The notes beneath the pieces are model-generated. The model had not been told where the DNA came from. It made no database searches and saw nothing but the letters and a program-made list of their open reading frames with translations. From Methylobacterium persicinum (GTDB lineage: Bacteria > Pseudomonadota > Alphaproteobacteria > Rhizobiales > Beijerinckiaceae), in assembly GCF_022179525.1 (NCBI RefSeq), contig NZ_BPQX01000012.1, positions 1 through 64,000 of the forward strand: a stretch of 64,000 nt of DNA. The letters run 5' to 3'. Numbering within the stretch: position 1 is the first letter of the stretch; each line of letters starts with the position of its first letter. Shown here piece after piece: positions 33,516 through 41,255 of the stretch. The position numbers and the translations under genes are program-made.

Positions 33516-35027
33516 TCAGCGGGCCTTGAAGTGGTCGTTCGCCGCCGCGTGCCCGTCGGCGCCGTCGGTGATCCGGAAGGTGACGGGCAAGGTCGGCGGC
33601 TCCAGGCCCGGCGGGGCGACGACGAGGACGCGGAATTCCTGCGTGGCGTCCGCGGGCACGGGCAGGGCGTCCGGCCGTCCGCCCACCACCTCGACCCGGG
33701 CTCCCGGGACGCCCTCCACCGCGAGGGCGAACGCACGGGCCTCCGGGCGCTTGTTCGCGATACGCAGGGTGAAGCCGTTGCGCACCGCGCCGTCGGAGAG
33801 GGTCACGAATTGCGGGTTGCGGTCGTGCAGGACGCTGAGGCCCGTGAAGCTGCGCGTGGCGAGGCTGTAGAGCATGAAGCCGCCCACCCCCGCCACGAGC
33901 ACCCCGTAGAGGATGGTCCGCGGCCGCACGATCCGGCTTACGGGTCCCTGGCCAGCGGCCCGGCTCCGGCGGTTGGCCGCCGTGTCGTAGCCGATCAGGC
34001 CGGTGGGCCGCCCGAGCCGGTCCATCACCCCGTCGCAGGCATCGATGCACAGGCCGCACTGGATGCAGTCCATCTGCAGGCCGTTGCGGATGTCGATGCC
34101 CGCCGGGCAGGCGGTGACGCAGGCGAAGCAGTCGATGCAATCCCCCGCCGGTTGGCCCGCGGCCCGCAGCAGGTCGGTCTTCTTGGCCGAGACCCGGGGC
34201 TCGCCGCGCTCGTCCCGGTAGAGGATGTTGTAGGCGTGCTCGTCGGTCAGCGCCGCCTGGATCCGCGGCCAGGGGCACATGTAGGTGCAGACCTGCTCCC
34301 GCATGTGGCCCGCCAGGAGATAGGTGGCGGCGGTGAGCGTCAGGATCGCGGCGGCGGCGACCGGCGGCGCCTGGAACGTGGCGAGCTGGCCGACCAGGGT
34401 CGGCGCGTCGGCGAAGTAGAGCACCCAGGCGCCCCCAGTCCACCACGCGATGAGCAGCCAGATCGCGTGCTTCGTACTCCGCAGGGCGATCTTCTTCGCG
34501 GACCAGGGGGCGGCGTCGAGCTTCAGCCGCTCCCGGCGGTCGCCTTCGATCATCCGTTCGACGGCGAGGAACAGGTCGGTCCAGACGGTCTGTGGACAGA
34601 GGTAGCCGCACCAGATGCGCCCGGCGACGGCGTTCATCAGGAACAGGATCAGCGCCGCGAGGATCAGGAGACCCATCACGTAGGTCACGTCCTGCGGCCA
34701 CAGCTCGATGGAGAACAGGTAGAACCGGCCCCTGTCGAGGTCGAGGAGCACCGCCTGGGACGGCTCGCCCTCTCCCCGGTGCCCGCGCAGGAACGGGACG
34801 AGGTAGTAGACGCCGAGCGCCACGGCCAGCAGCATCCACTTGATCCGCCGGAAGGTGCCCCGGACCAGTTGCGGCTGGATCTTGGTCCGCGCCGCATAGA
34901 GCGACCCGTCCTCGACCGGGATGGCCGAGCGCGTCGCGGCCACGCCGAACTTCTTCGGGGCCCGGGCCGTGGGAGCCGGGACGGCGGCGGTGGGGGTGCG
35001 GGGTTCTTGGCGCTGGGCGAGGGGCAT
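33516..35027 (-). CDS. ccoG: CcoG (FixG/RdxA) ferredoxin-type cbb3 assembly protein
   Basis: 503 residues. Five or so membrane helices carry CGYLCPQTVWTDLF and CTYMCPWPRIQ, the CxxxCP motifs of the family. Two 4Fe-4S motifs follow (CIDCFACVTACP and CIQCGLCIDAC), then a C-terminal Ig-like FixG domain. CcoG acts in copper reduction for the cbb3 active site. It is the first gene of ccoGHIS, with an FNR/FixK box 72 bases upstream. Confidence 0.95.
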   Translation of the reverse strand: MPLAQRQEPRTPTAAVPAPTARAPKKFGVAATRSAIPVEDGSLYAARTKIQPQLVRGTFRRIKWMLLAVALGVYYLVPFLRGHRGEGEPSQAVLLDLDRGRFYLFSIELWPQDVTYVMGLLILAALILFLMNAVAGRIWCGYLCPQTVWTDLFLAVERMIEGDRRERLKLDAAPWSAKKIALRSTKHAIWLLIAWWTGGAWVLYFADAPTLVGQLATFQAPPVAAAAILTLTAATYLLAGHMREQVCTYMCPWPRIQAALTDEHAYNILYRDERGEPRVSAKKTDLLRAAGQPAGDCIDCFACVTACPAGIDIRNGLQMDCIQCGLCIDACDGVMDRLGRPTGLIGYDTAANRRSRAAGQGPVSRIVRPRTILYGVLVAGVGGFMLYSLATRSFTGLSVLHDRNPQFVTLSDGAVRNGFTLRIANKRPEARAFALAVEGVPGARVEVVGGRPDALPVPADATQEFRVLVVAPPGLEPPTLPVTFRITDGADGHAAANDHFKAR

Positions 35028-35098
35028 CGGCGGACCATCCGCCGTCCGTCGAAAGGGCGGCGTGCCCCTGCCCTAGGCCCCGCCTGGGAGGGGCCGCC

Positions 35099-35112
35099 TT
35101 GATCTCGCTCAA
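35099..35112. promoter_or_regulatory. FNR/FixK-type box upstream of ccoG
   Basis: TTGATCTCGCTCAA fits TTGA-N6-TCAA exactly. Its inner edge is 72 bases upstream of the ccoG start, so it should control ccoGHIS. Confidence 0.75.
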
Positions 35113-35150
35113 ACGGTCTTTGCGGCAGGCCCCCGACGCCGCCACTCCCC

Positions 35151-35243
35151 GTCATTGCGAGCGCAGCGAAGCAATCCAGGGATGCGCGACGTCCGGAAAC
35201 GGGCCGCCGCCCCTGGATTGCTTCGCTGCGTTCGCAATGACGA
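35151..35243. repeat. Dispersed palindromic repeat, family A copy 2
   Basis: GTCATTGCGAGCGCAGCGAA and AGCAATCCAGGG on the left pair with CCCTGGATTGCTTCGCTGCG and TTCGCAATGAC on the right; the core between arms differs from other copies. It lies between the ccoG promoter and the end of the toxin gene. Confidence 0.88.
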
Positions 35244-35280
35244 TGGGAGGAAGCGGCCTAAGCGAACGCTGTCGATGCTT

Positions 35281-35553
35281 CTAATCGTCGTAGTGCCAGC
35301 GGCATTGGGCGATCTCCAGGACTTGGTCGTCACCGGTCCCCCTCACCCGGTAGACCAGACGGTGCGTCCCGGTGATCCGGCGCGACCACCAGCCCTTCAG
35401 GTTGCCCCGGAGGCGCTCGACTTTGCCCATGCCCGAAAACGGCGTCCGCATGCTATCCTTGATCAGGTCGTTGACGCGGGCGAGGACGACCGGGTCGGCG
35501 GACTGCCAGTACAGATAATCCTCCCAGGCATGCGCGGACCAGACGAGCTTCAC
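35281..35553 (-). CDS. yoeB: YoeB/Txe-family ribosome-dependent mRNA interferase toxin
   Basis: 90 residues, full length. The sequence follows E. coli YoeB closely: MKLVWSAHAWEDYLYWQ, LIKDSMRTPFSGMGKVERLRGNL, WWSRRITGTHRLVYRV and C-terminal CRWHY. The catalytic Glu (KVERL), Arg (SRRITGTHR) and His near the end are all present. It cleaves mRNA in the ribosomal A site when free of its antitoxin. Its start overlaps the antitoxin stop (ATGA). The pair lies inside the cco region, between ccoP and ccoG. Confidence 0.94.
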   Translation of the reverse strand: MKLVWSAHAWEDYLYWQSADPVVLARVNDLIKDSMRTPFSGMGKVERLRGNLKGWWSRRITGTHRLVYRVRGTGDDQVLEIAQCRWHYDD

Positions 35554-35804
35554 CGCTCGATGAGCCCCCGCTCCGTGCCGGCCCCGGCGTCGAGCTCCGC
35601 GATGCCTTCAAGGAGGCGCGTCGCGTTCGCCGGTGTAGAGAGCAGGTGCATCGTCTCGCGCAGGCTCTCCAGTTCGGCGAGGGGCATCACCACCATGTCG
35701 GGCCGGTTCTGCCGGGTGACGACCAGCTCCGTCCGGTCCCGCTCCACCCGGTCGAGATGCGTCGCGAGCTGCGCCCGGAACTCCGTGTAGGTCACCTGCG
35801 GCAT
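35550..35804 (-). CDS. yefM: YefM/Phd-family antitoxin
   Basis: 84 residues from the ATG at 35804; an in-frame start at 35861 would read through the operator palindrome and is less likely. The N-terminal Phd fold is MPQVTYTEFRAQLATHLDRV, followed by TELVVTRQNRPDMVVMPLAELESLRETMHLL and an acidic tail that should wrap the toxin. The complex should repress its own promoter at the palindrome 7 bases upstream. Confidence 0.92.
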   Translation of the reverse strand: MPQVTYTEFRAQLATHLDRVERDRTELVVTRQNRPDMVVMPLAELESLRETMHLLSTPANATRLLEGIAELDAGAGTERGLIER

Positions 35805-35810
35805 GGCACG

Positions 35811-35844
35811 CCCCGATATGTACAGATTCCTGTACATATCGGGG
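35811..35844. promoter_or_regulatory. Autoregulatory operator of the toxin-antitoxin pair
   Basis: CCCCGATATGTACAG (35811-35825) and CTGTACATATCGGGG (35830-35844) are a perfect 15-bp inverted repeat with a 4-base spacer. Each arm holds TGTACA, the core of the E. coli yefM-yoeB operator. It begins 7 bases before the antitoxin start codon, so it would cover the transcription start or form a leader hairpin. Confidence 0.85.
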
Positions 35845-35865
35845 TGCGACCGGGGCTGCAAGCGC

Positions 35866-36744
35866 CTACCGCCCGCCCCCGAACCCGTGAACGTAGACGG
35901 CCAGCGACTTGATCGTCGCCGGATCGAGGCGGCCTTCCCAGGCGGGCATCACGCCCCGGCGGCCGTTGGTGATCGTGGCCACCACCTGCTCCGGAGCGGA
36001 GCCGTAGAGCCAGATGCCGTCCGTCAGGTTGGGGGCGCCCATCTCCGGATTGCCCTTGGCCTCCGGGCCGTGGCAGGCGGCGCAGTTGCCGGCGAAGATT
36101 TCGGCGCCCTTCTCGACGCTCGCGCCCGGCACCCCCGGCTTGCCCGAGCGGGAGAGGACGTAGGTGGCTGCCGCCTCCACGTCGGCGGGCGGCAGGATGC
36201 CGTCGCGCCCGAAGGCCGGCATGTCCCCGAGATGCGCCTCCCCATGGCCGGAGCGGGCGCCGAACCGGATCGTCCGCTCGATCTCTTCGGGCGTGCCGCC
36301 CCAGAGCCAGTCGTCGTCCTGCAGGTTCGGGTAGCCGATCCTGCCGGTGGCGGCGGTGCCGTGGCAGGCGGCGCAGTTGTCGCCGAAGGCCGCCTTGCCG
36401 GTGGCGAGGGCGAGGCGGAGCAGGGCCGGATCCGCCCGGATCTGCGCCACCGTGGCGTCGGCGAGCTGCGCCTGCCCCCGGGCGTCGCGCTCCCGGCGGA
36501 CCGCGGCGACCTCGCCAAGCACCTTCGCCCGCTGGGAATAGCCGAGCACCCCCGACGTATAGCCGCCCACCAGCGGCCAGGCGGGGAAGAGGATCCAGTA
36601 TCCCACCGCCCAGACGATCGTCGCGTACAGCGCGAAGAGCCACCAGCGGGGCAGCGGGTTGTTGTATTCGCGGATGCCGTCCCATTCGTGGCCGGTGGTC
36701 TGCGGGCCGGCGGACGGGGAACCTGGAAGGGCGGGCTCGGCCAC
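35866..36744 (-). CDS. ccoP: Cbb3 oxidase diheme cytochrome c subunit CcoP
   Basis: 292 residues, GTG start. An N-terminal CcoP domain has one membrane helix (WWLFALYATIVWAVGYWILFP, preceded by WDGIREYNNPLPRWW). Two cytochrome c domains follow, each with CAACHG, and Met ligand regions LGDMPAFGRDGIL and GVMPAWEGRL. It is the electron entry subunit of cbb3 oxidase, last in ccoNOQP. The toxin-antitoxin operon follows on the same strand. Confidence 0.96.
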   Translation of the reverse strand: MAEPALPGSPSAGPQTTGHEWDGIREYNNPLPRWWLFALYATIVWAVGYWILFPAWPLVGGYTSGVLGYSQRAKVLGEVAAVRRERDARGQAQLADATVAQIRADPALLRLALATGKAAFGDNCAACHGTAATGRIGYPNLQDDDWLWGGTPEEIERTIRFGARSGHGEAHLGDMPAFGRDGILPPADVEAAATYVLSRSGKPGVPGASVEKGAEIFAGNCAACHGPEAKGNPEMGAPNLTDGIWLYGSAPEQVVATITNGRRGVMPAWEGRLDPATIKSLAVYVHGFGGGR

Positions 36745-36747
36745 GGC

Positions 36748-36897
36748 TCAATCCTCGATCAAGGGGAGGTGGGCGGCCGCATCGAAGCGGGCGCGGTGGC
36801 GCGGCCGGAAGGCGTAGAGCACGACGGCGGCGAACAGGACGACGAAGTACAGGAGGCCGCCGGTCTGCGCGAAGGCGGCTGCGCTCTCGTAGGTCAC
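36748..36897 (-). CDS. ccoQ: Cbb3 oxidase small subunit CcoQ
   Basis: 49 residues from a GTG at 36897, chosen because GAGGTGA lies 5 bases upstream; another GTG overlapping the ccoO stop would add three residues. It has one membrane helix, GGLLYFVVLFAAVVLYAFRP, followed by a basic and then acidic tail (RHRARFDAAAHLPLIED), the normal CcoQ form. It stabilises CcoP in the complex. Confidence 0.88.
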   Translation of the reverse strand: MTYESAAAFAQTGGLLYFVVLFAAVVLYAFRPRHRARFDAAAHLPLIED

Positions 36898-36902
36898 GGC
36901 GC

Positions 36903-37649
36903 TCACCTCAGGTTCTTCTTGTCTTCGTAGATCTTGAAGTCGACCATGGTGCCGAGCACCTGGAGGTAGGCGACGAGGGCGTCCATCTCGGCGACCTGCC
37001 CCTTGTCGCCGGAGAGGTCGCGGAGGGTGGCGCCGGGGTAGCGGCGCTGGAGGTCGGCCGCGCCGGGACCGTCGGGATCGAGCTGGGCTTTCAGGTCGTT
37101 GCGGGCGAGCGCGATCATCTCGTCGCTGTAGGGGACGCCGAGCGCCCGATTGGCCTTGAGATCGTCGGCGATGGCCTCCGCCTCGAGCGGCCGGTCGAGG
37201 AAGGCATAGGGCGGCATGATCGAGGCCGGCACCACGGCGCGGGGGTCCCGCAGGTGTTCCCGGTGCCACTGGTCCGAATACTTGCCGCCCACCCGGGCGA
37301 GGTCTGGCCCCGTGCGCTTCGACCCCCACTGGAACGGGTGGTCGTACAGGCTCTCGGCCGCCAGGGAGAAGTGGCCGTAGCGCTCGACCTCGTCGCGCAT
37401 CGGCCGGATCATCTGGCTGTGGCAGAGGTAGCAGCCCTCGCGGATGTAGATGTTGCGGCCGGCAAGCTCGAGCGGCGTATAGGGGCGGATGCCTTCCACC
37501 GTCTCGACCGTGCTCTTGAGGTAGAAGAGCGGCGTGATCTCCACGAGGCCGCCGATCGCCACGACGATGAGTGCGCCGAACAGCAGGAGGACGGAGTTCT
37601 TCTCGAAGATCTCGTGCCTCTTCCAGAGGCCGGGTTGGGCGGTGGCCAT
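36903..37649 (-). CDS. ccoO: Cbb3 oxidase monoheme cytochrome c subunit CcoO
   Basis: 248 residues from the ATG at 37649. Family features are [20 protein letters not shown] (membrane anchor), [17 protein letters not shown] (heme CxxCH), [35 protein letters not shown] and [12 protein letters not shown], which supplies the Met ligand. It passes electrons from CcoP to CcoN. Confidence 0.97.
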   Translation of the reverse strand: MATAQPGLWKRHEIFEKNSVLLLFGALIVVAIGGLVEITPLFYLKSTVETVEGIRPYTPLELAGRNIYIREGCYLCHSQMIRPMRDEVERYGHFSLAAESLYDHPFQWGSKRTGPDLARVGGKYSDQWHREHLRDPRAVVPASIMPPYAFLDRPLEAEAIADDLKANRALGVPYSDEMIALARNDLKAQLDPDGPGAADLQRRYPGATLRDLSGDKGQVAEMDALVAYLQVLGTMVDFKIYEDKKNLR

Positions 37650-37710
37650 CGGATCGTTTCCGTGATGGGGCGGTGGGTGGGGCCACCCGCGCGGGCGGCC
37701 CCGGAGCGGG

Positions 37711-39372
37711 TCACTCGGCCGGTGCGAGGGCGGCGGGGCCGGGGAGCGCCGCGCCGGCATCGGCGGTCCTGCCGGCGATGGTCATGGCGAGGTTGTAGGC
37801 CATGATCAGCGCGCCGATCAGGAACAGTACCCCGCCCATCGCCCGCACGAGGTAGTAGGGCTGCATCGCCTCGACGGTCTCGACGAAGGAGTATTCGAGG
37901 AAGCCGAGGCTGTTATAGGCGCGCCACATCAGGCCCTGCATGATCCCGGCGACCCACATCGCGGTGATGTACAGGACGATGCCGAGCGTCGAGATCCAGA
38001 AGTGCCACTCCACCAGCTTGAGGGAGTAGACCTCCTTGCGGTTCCACAGCCACGGCACCAGGCAATACAGGGCGCCGAAGGAGATGTAGGCCACCCAGCC
38101 GAGCGCCCCGGAATGGACGTGGCCGATGGTCCAGTCGGTGTAGTGCGACAGGGCGTTGACGGCCTTGATCGACATCATCGGCCCCTCGAAGGTCGCCATG
38201 CCGTAGAAGGCCAGCGACACCACCATGAACCGCAGGATCGGGTCTGTGCGGAGCTTGTCCCAGGCCCCCGAGAGGGTCATCAGCCCGTTGATCATGCCGC
38301 CCCAGGAGGGCATCCACAGCATGATCGAGAAGGTCATGCCCAGCGTCTGCGCCCAGTCCGGCAGGGCCGTGTAGTGCAGGTGGTGCGGACCGGCCCAGAT
38401 GTACATGAAGATCAGCGCCCAGAAGTGGATGATCGACAGCCGGTAGGAGTAGATCGGCCGCTCGGCGCGCTTCGGGACGAAGTAGTACATGATGGCCAGG
38501 AAGCCGGCGGTGAGGAAGAAGCCCACCGCGTTGTGCCCGTACCACCACTGGATCAGGGCATCCTGAACGCCGGAGAAGATCGGGTAGGACTTGGAGCCGA
38601 ACACCGTCACCGGCAGGGCGAGGTTGTTCACGACGTGCAGCATCGCGATGGTGACGATGAAGGCGAGGTAGAACCAGTTCGCCACGAAGATGTGGGGTTC
38701 CCGGCGCTTCATGACCGTGCCCAGGAACACCAGCAGGTAGACCACCCAGACGAGGGTGAGCCACAGGTCGGCGTACCATTCCGGCTCGGCATATTCCTTC
38801 GACTGGGTCACCCCCATCAGGTAGCCGGTGCCGGCGATGACGATGAACAGGTTGTAGCCGAGCACCACGAACCAGGGCGCGAGATCCCCCGCCAGCCGCG
38901 CCCGGCAGGTGCGCTGGACGACATAGAACGAGGTCCCGATCAGCACGTTGCCGCCGAAGGCGAAGATCACCGCCGAGGTGTGAAGCGGCCGCAGGCGCCC
39001 GAACGTCGTGTATTCGAGGCCGAAGTTCAGGGCCGGCGCCCAGAGCTGGAAGGCGATGATGCAGCCCACCAGAAAGCCGGCGATGCCCCAGCCCATGGCC
39101 GCGACGGCCGCGAATTTGACCGGCCCGAAACGATAGTTCGGCTTGCCCTCGATTTCCTGCGGCGGGGGCGCCGCGGGCCGGTGCTCGTAGCGCTTCAGGA
39201 GGGCCGCGAGCCCCGCCGCCGCGGCCACGGCGAACAGGGCCATGTGGATGCCGAAGGGCGTATCCACCGCCCGGGCCGAGGCGATGGCGCACAGGAACGC
39301 GCCGCCGAGCAGGAAAAGGCTCAAGCCCGCCTCTCCCTCCGTCATGTATTTGCGACCGGATATCGCGGCCAT
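37711..39372 (-). CDS. ccoN: Cbb3 oxidase catalytic subunit CcoN
   Basis: 553 residues with a short extra N-terminal hydrophobic pair and then the 12-helix heme-copper oxidase core. Metal ligands lie in [15 protein letters not shown] (low-spin heme His), [22 protein letters not shown] (CuB His and cross-linked Tyr), [13 protein letters not shown] (CuB His pair) and [11 protein letters not shown] (heme ligands). It reduces O2 to water with high affinity and pumps protons. It heads ccoNOQP, and a perfect FNR/FixK box lies 68 bases upstream. Confidence 0.97.
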   Translation of the reverse strand: MAAISGRKYMTEGEAGLSLFLLGGAFLCAIASARAVDTPFGIHMALFAVAAAAGLAALLKRYEHRPAAPPPQEIEGKPNYRFGPVKFAAVAAMGWGIAGFLVGCIIAFQLWAPALNFGLEYTTFGRLRPLHTSAVIFAFGGNVLIGTSFYVVQRTCRARLAGDLAPWFVVLGYNLFIVIAGTGYLMGVTQSKEYAEPEWYADLWLTLVWVVYLLVFLGTVMKRREPHIFVANWFYLAFIVTIAMLHVVNNLALPVTVFGSKSYPIFSGVQDALIQWWYGHNAVGFFLTAGFLAIMYYFVPKRAERPIYSYRLSIIHFWALIFMYIWAGPHHLHYTALPDWAQTLGMTFSIMLWMPSWGGMINGLMTLSGAWDKLRTDPILRFMVVSLAFYGMATFEGPMMSIKAVNALSHYTDWTIGHVHSGALGWVAYISFGALYCLVPWLWNRKEVYSLKLVEWHFWISTLGIVLYITAMWVAGIMQGLMWRAYNSLGFLEYSFVETVEAMQPYYLVRAMGGVLFLIGALIMAYNLAMTIAGRTADAGAALPGPAALAPAE

Positions 39373-39439
39373 GGCTCGCTCGTGACGCCTCGCACAGGGA
39401 TCGGTCCTGCTGCGTTAGGCACCCGCCGAAGGGCGAACC

Positions 39440-39453
39440 TTGACCTGAATCAA
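39440..39453. promoter_or_regulatory. FNR/FixK-type box upstream of ccoN
   Basis: TTGACCTGAATCAA fits TTGA-N6-TCAA exactly, centred about 75 bases upstream of the ccoN start. It should drive ccoNOQP under low oxygen. Confidence 0.8.
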
Positions 39454-39612
39454 AAGGCTCCGGCCGGGGAGGGCCCCCTGCCCTCCCCCCGTCGCGGGGA
39501 AGCCCCCGGGGCGCCCGGCCTCACACCTCTTCCGCCGGTCAGGCTTGGAAAAAATGCTGCAGTGACAAGAGCCCGAAGCGCCTTCTACGAACCACGGACG
39601 TGAGACAGCGTT

Positions 39613-40014
39613 TCAGCTCCCGGTGAACAGGCGGACGGCCATCATGGTCAGACCGGCCATGGAGACCACATAGACCAGCGTGCGCCAGACGCGGATGCCG
39701 GCGAGGTAGAGCGGGATGTAGAGGATCCGGGCGGCGAGCCAGACCACGGCGCCCACGGCGCCGACCCCGCCGGTGCGGCCGGTGACCGCCAGGGCGAGCG
39801 CCAGGGCGATCAGCGCCGGCCACGTTTCCTTGTAGTTCTCGAGGGCCCGGGCGGCCCTTCCGGCCATCACCCCGAGGGGGGCCTGCGCCCCGTCCCGGGC
39901 CCCCATGTTCCAGTCCGGACCGCGCTCCCGGGTGACGGCGCCACCCTGGATGGAGATGTGGACGACAAGAAGCAGAACCGACAGCGCGAGGACGATCATC
40001 TCCGTCGAAAGCAT
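39613..40014 (-). CDS. MAPEG-family membrane protein
   Basis: 133 residues from the ATG at 40014 (a start at 40059 adds a Pro/Arg leader). Four membrane helices include EMIVLALSVLLLVVHISIQGG and PALIALALALAVTG; the RAARALENYKETWPAL segment is the MAPEG signature with RAxxNxxE. Eukaryotic members handle eicosanoids and glutathione. Bacterial ones of this size have no assigned role. It is divergent from the Crp/Fnr gene. Confidence 0.82.
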   Translation of the reverse strand: MLSTEMIVLALSVLLLVVHISIQGGAVTRERGPDWNMGARDGAQAPLGVMAGRAARALENYKETWPALIALALALAVTGRTGGVGAVGAVVWLAARILYIPLYLAGIRVWRTLVYVVSMAGLTMMAVRLFTGS

Positions 40015-40134
40015 CGTGAGCCCTGTCCGCGCAGCCGGTGGAGGGCGCCGTCTCCCCACGGGAAAACCGACGGGAGCCCCCCTTCATGGCCACGTTCTGC
40101 CCTATAATCCCGCCGGTTACGATAGGGGAGCCCG

Positions 40135-40881
40135 ATGACGGGAACGGTGGAGGCGGACAACCATCCTTTCGTCCGCAAGGTTGCGAGCGTCGCCCTGTTC
40201 GACCTCTCGGAACCCGAGCGGAAGGCCCTGGCGGGGCTGCCGATGCACGTGGCCCGATACGAGGCTCATCAGGACGTCGTCGTCGAGCACGACCGGCCGA
40301 ACCGGTGCTTCGCCGTGCTGAGCGGCCTCGCCGCCACCTACAAGACCACCCGGGACGGCCGGCGTCAGGTGGTGGCCTACCATGTCCCCGGCGACGTGCC
40401 GGACTTCCAGAGCCTGCACCTTGAGGTGCTGGATTTCAGCATCAGCGCGGTGACGGACCTGCGCATCGGCTTCGTCGCCCATGATGCCCTGCGGGCGATG
40501 TTCGACGCGCACCCCCGGCTGGGGGACGTCTTCTGGCGGACCACCCTGATCGAGGGCGCCCTGTCCCGGGAATGGATGCTCAACAACGGCCGGCGGGAAT
40601 CCTATCCGCGCATGGCGCACCTGTTCTGCGAACTGATGGTGCGCATGGAGGTCGTCGGCCTCGCGACGGGACACAGCTGCCCCCTGGCCCTGACCCAGTA
40701 CGAGCTGGCCGACGCCCTCGGCATCTCCTCGGTCCACGTGAACCGGATCCTGAAGGAACTCCGGGAGCGGGGGCTGATCACCCTCAGCGGCGGCCGGCTG
40801 ACGATCCACGACTGGACGGCGCTGGCCAGGGCCGGGGAGTTCGACCCGACCTACCTCCACCTCAAGGAGACCGATTCCTGA
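40135..40881 (+). CDS. Crp/Fnr-family regulator
   Basis: 248 residues with AGGGGAG upstream. It has an N-terminal cupin-like sensor domain (about 20-145), a dimer helix and a Crp-type HTH (LTQYELADALGISSVHVNRILKELRERGLI). There are no N-terminal Cys to bind a 4Fe-4S cluster as in FNR. The recognition helix reads SVHVNR, not the E..SR that contacts TTGAT in FNR/FixK, so it may not read the boxes near ccoN, ccoG, hemN and ompW. The ligand is unknown. It lies beside the cco locus. Confidence 0.88.
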   Translation: MTGTVEADNHPFVRKVASVALFDLSEPERKALAGLPMHVARYEAHQDVVVEHDRPNRCFAVLSGLAATYKTTRDGRRQVVAYHVPGDVPDFQSLHLEVLDFSISAVTDLRIGFVAHDALRAMFDAHPRLGDVFWRTTLIEGALSREWMLNNGRRESYPRMAHLFCELMVRMEVVGLATGHSCPLALTQYELADALGISSVHVNRILKELRERGLITLSGGRLTIHDWTALARAGEFDPTYLHLKETDS

Positions 40882-41255
40882 CCGATCCGGCGGCGGAGGA
40901 TGATCAGGGGGCCTTGATCACAAGCCGCCGGACCCGCGGGAGTGCAGGGCGCGACAGGGGGTGCGGCATGACCGGCCGGGGGCAGGCTGCTGAGAAATGA
41001 CGATCCCTCGCCACAATCGATCCTCACCGAGGTTCCAATTTTTCTGCCGTATAATCCCCGCTGCTCAGTCAATCAGTAAGTCTATTCCTGAAGTTGTAGA
41101 GCACGCTTGTGCCTTTAATACATCATTAATGGTATCTCAATCCTAGATTGTAAGGAATTTATCAACAACAATCCGGCACTGTGTGTGTCGAGAATCGTCC
41201 GAAACGCGTTGCGCCTTGCCGTATGCGGAAGGACCGAGGATCGTCCAGAGGTTTG
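40882..41255. other. 374-bp AT-richer intergenic region before herA
   Basis: No gene is supported. The middle (41000-41170) is much richer in A and T than its surroundings and should hold the promoter of the HerA-type gene. A frame open from 41181 into that gene has no ribosome site before 41256. Confidence 0.5.

Noticed and set aside
40135-40881. Naming this protein FixK or FnrL because it sits beside ccoN.
   Set aside because: It lacks cluster cysteines and the E..SR recognition pattern; the family call is kept, the name is not.
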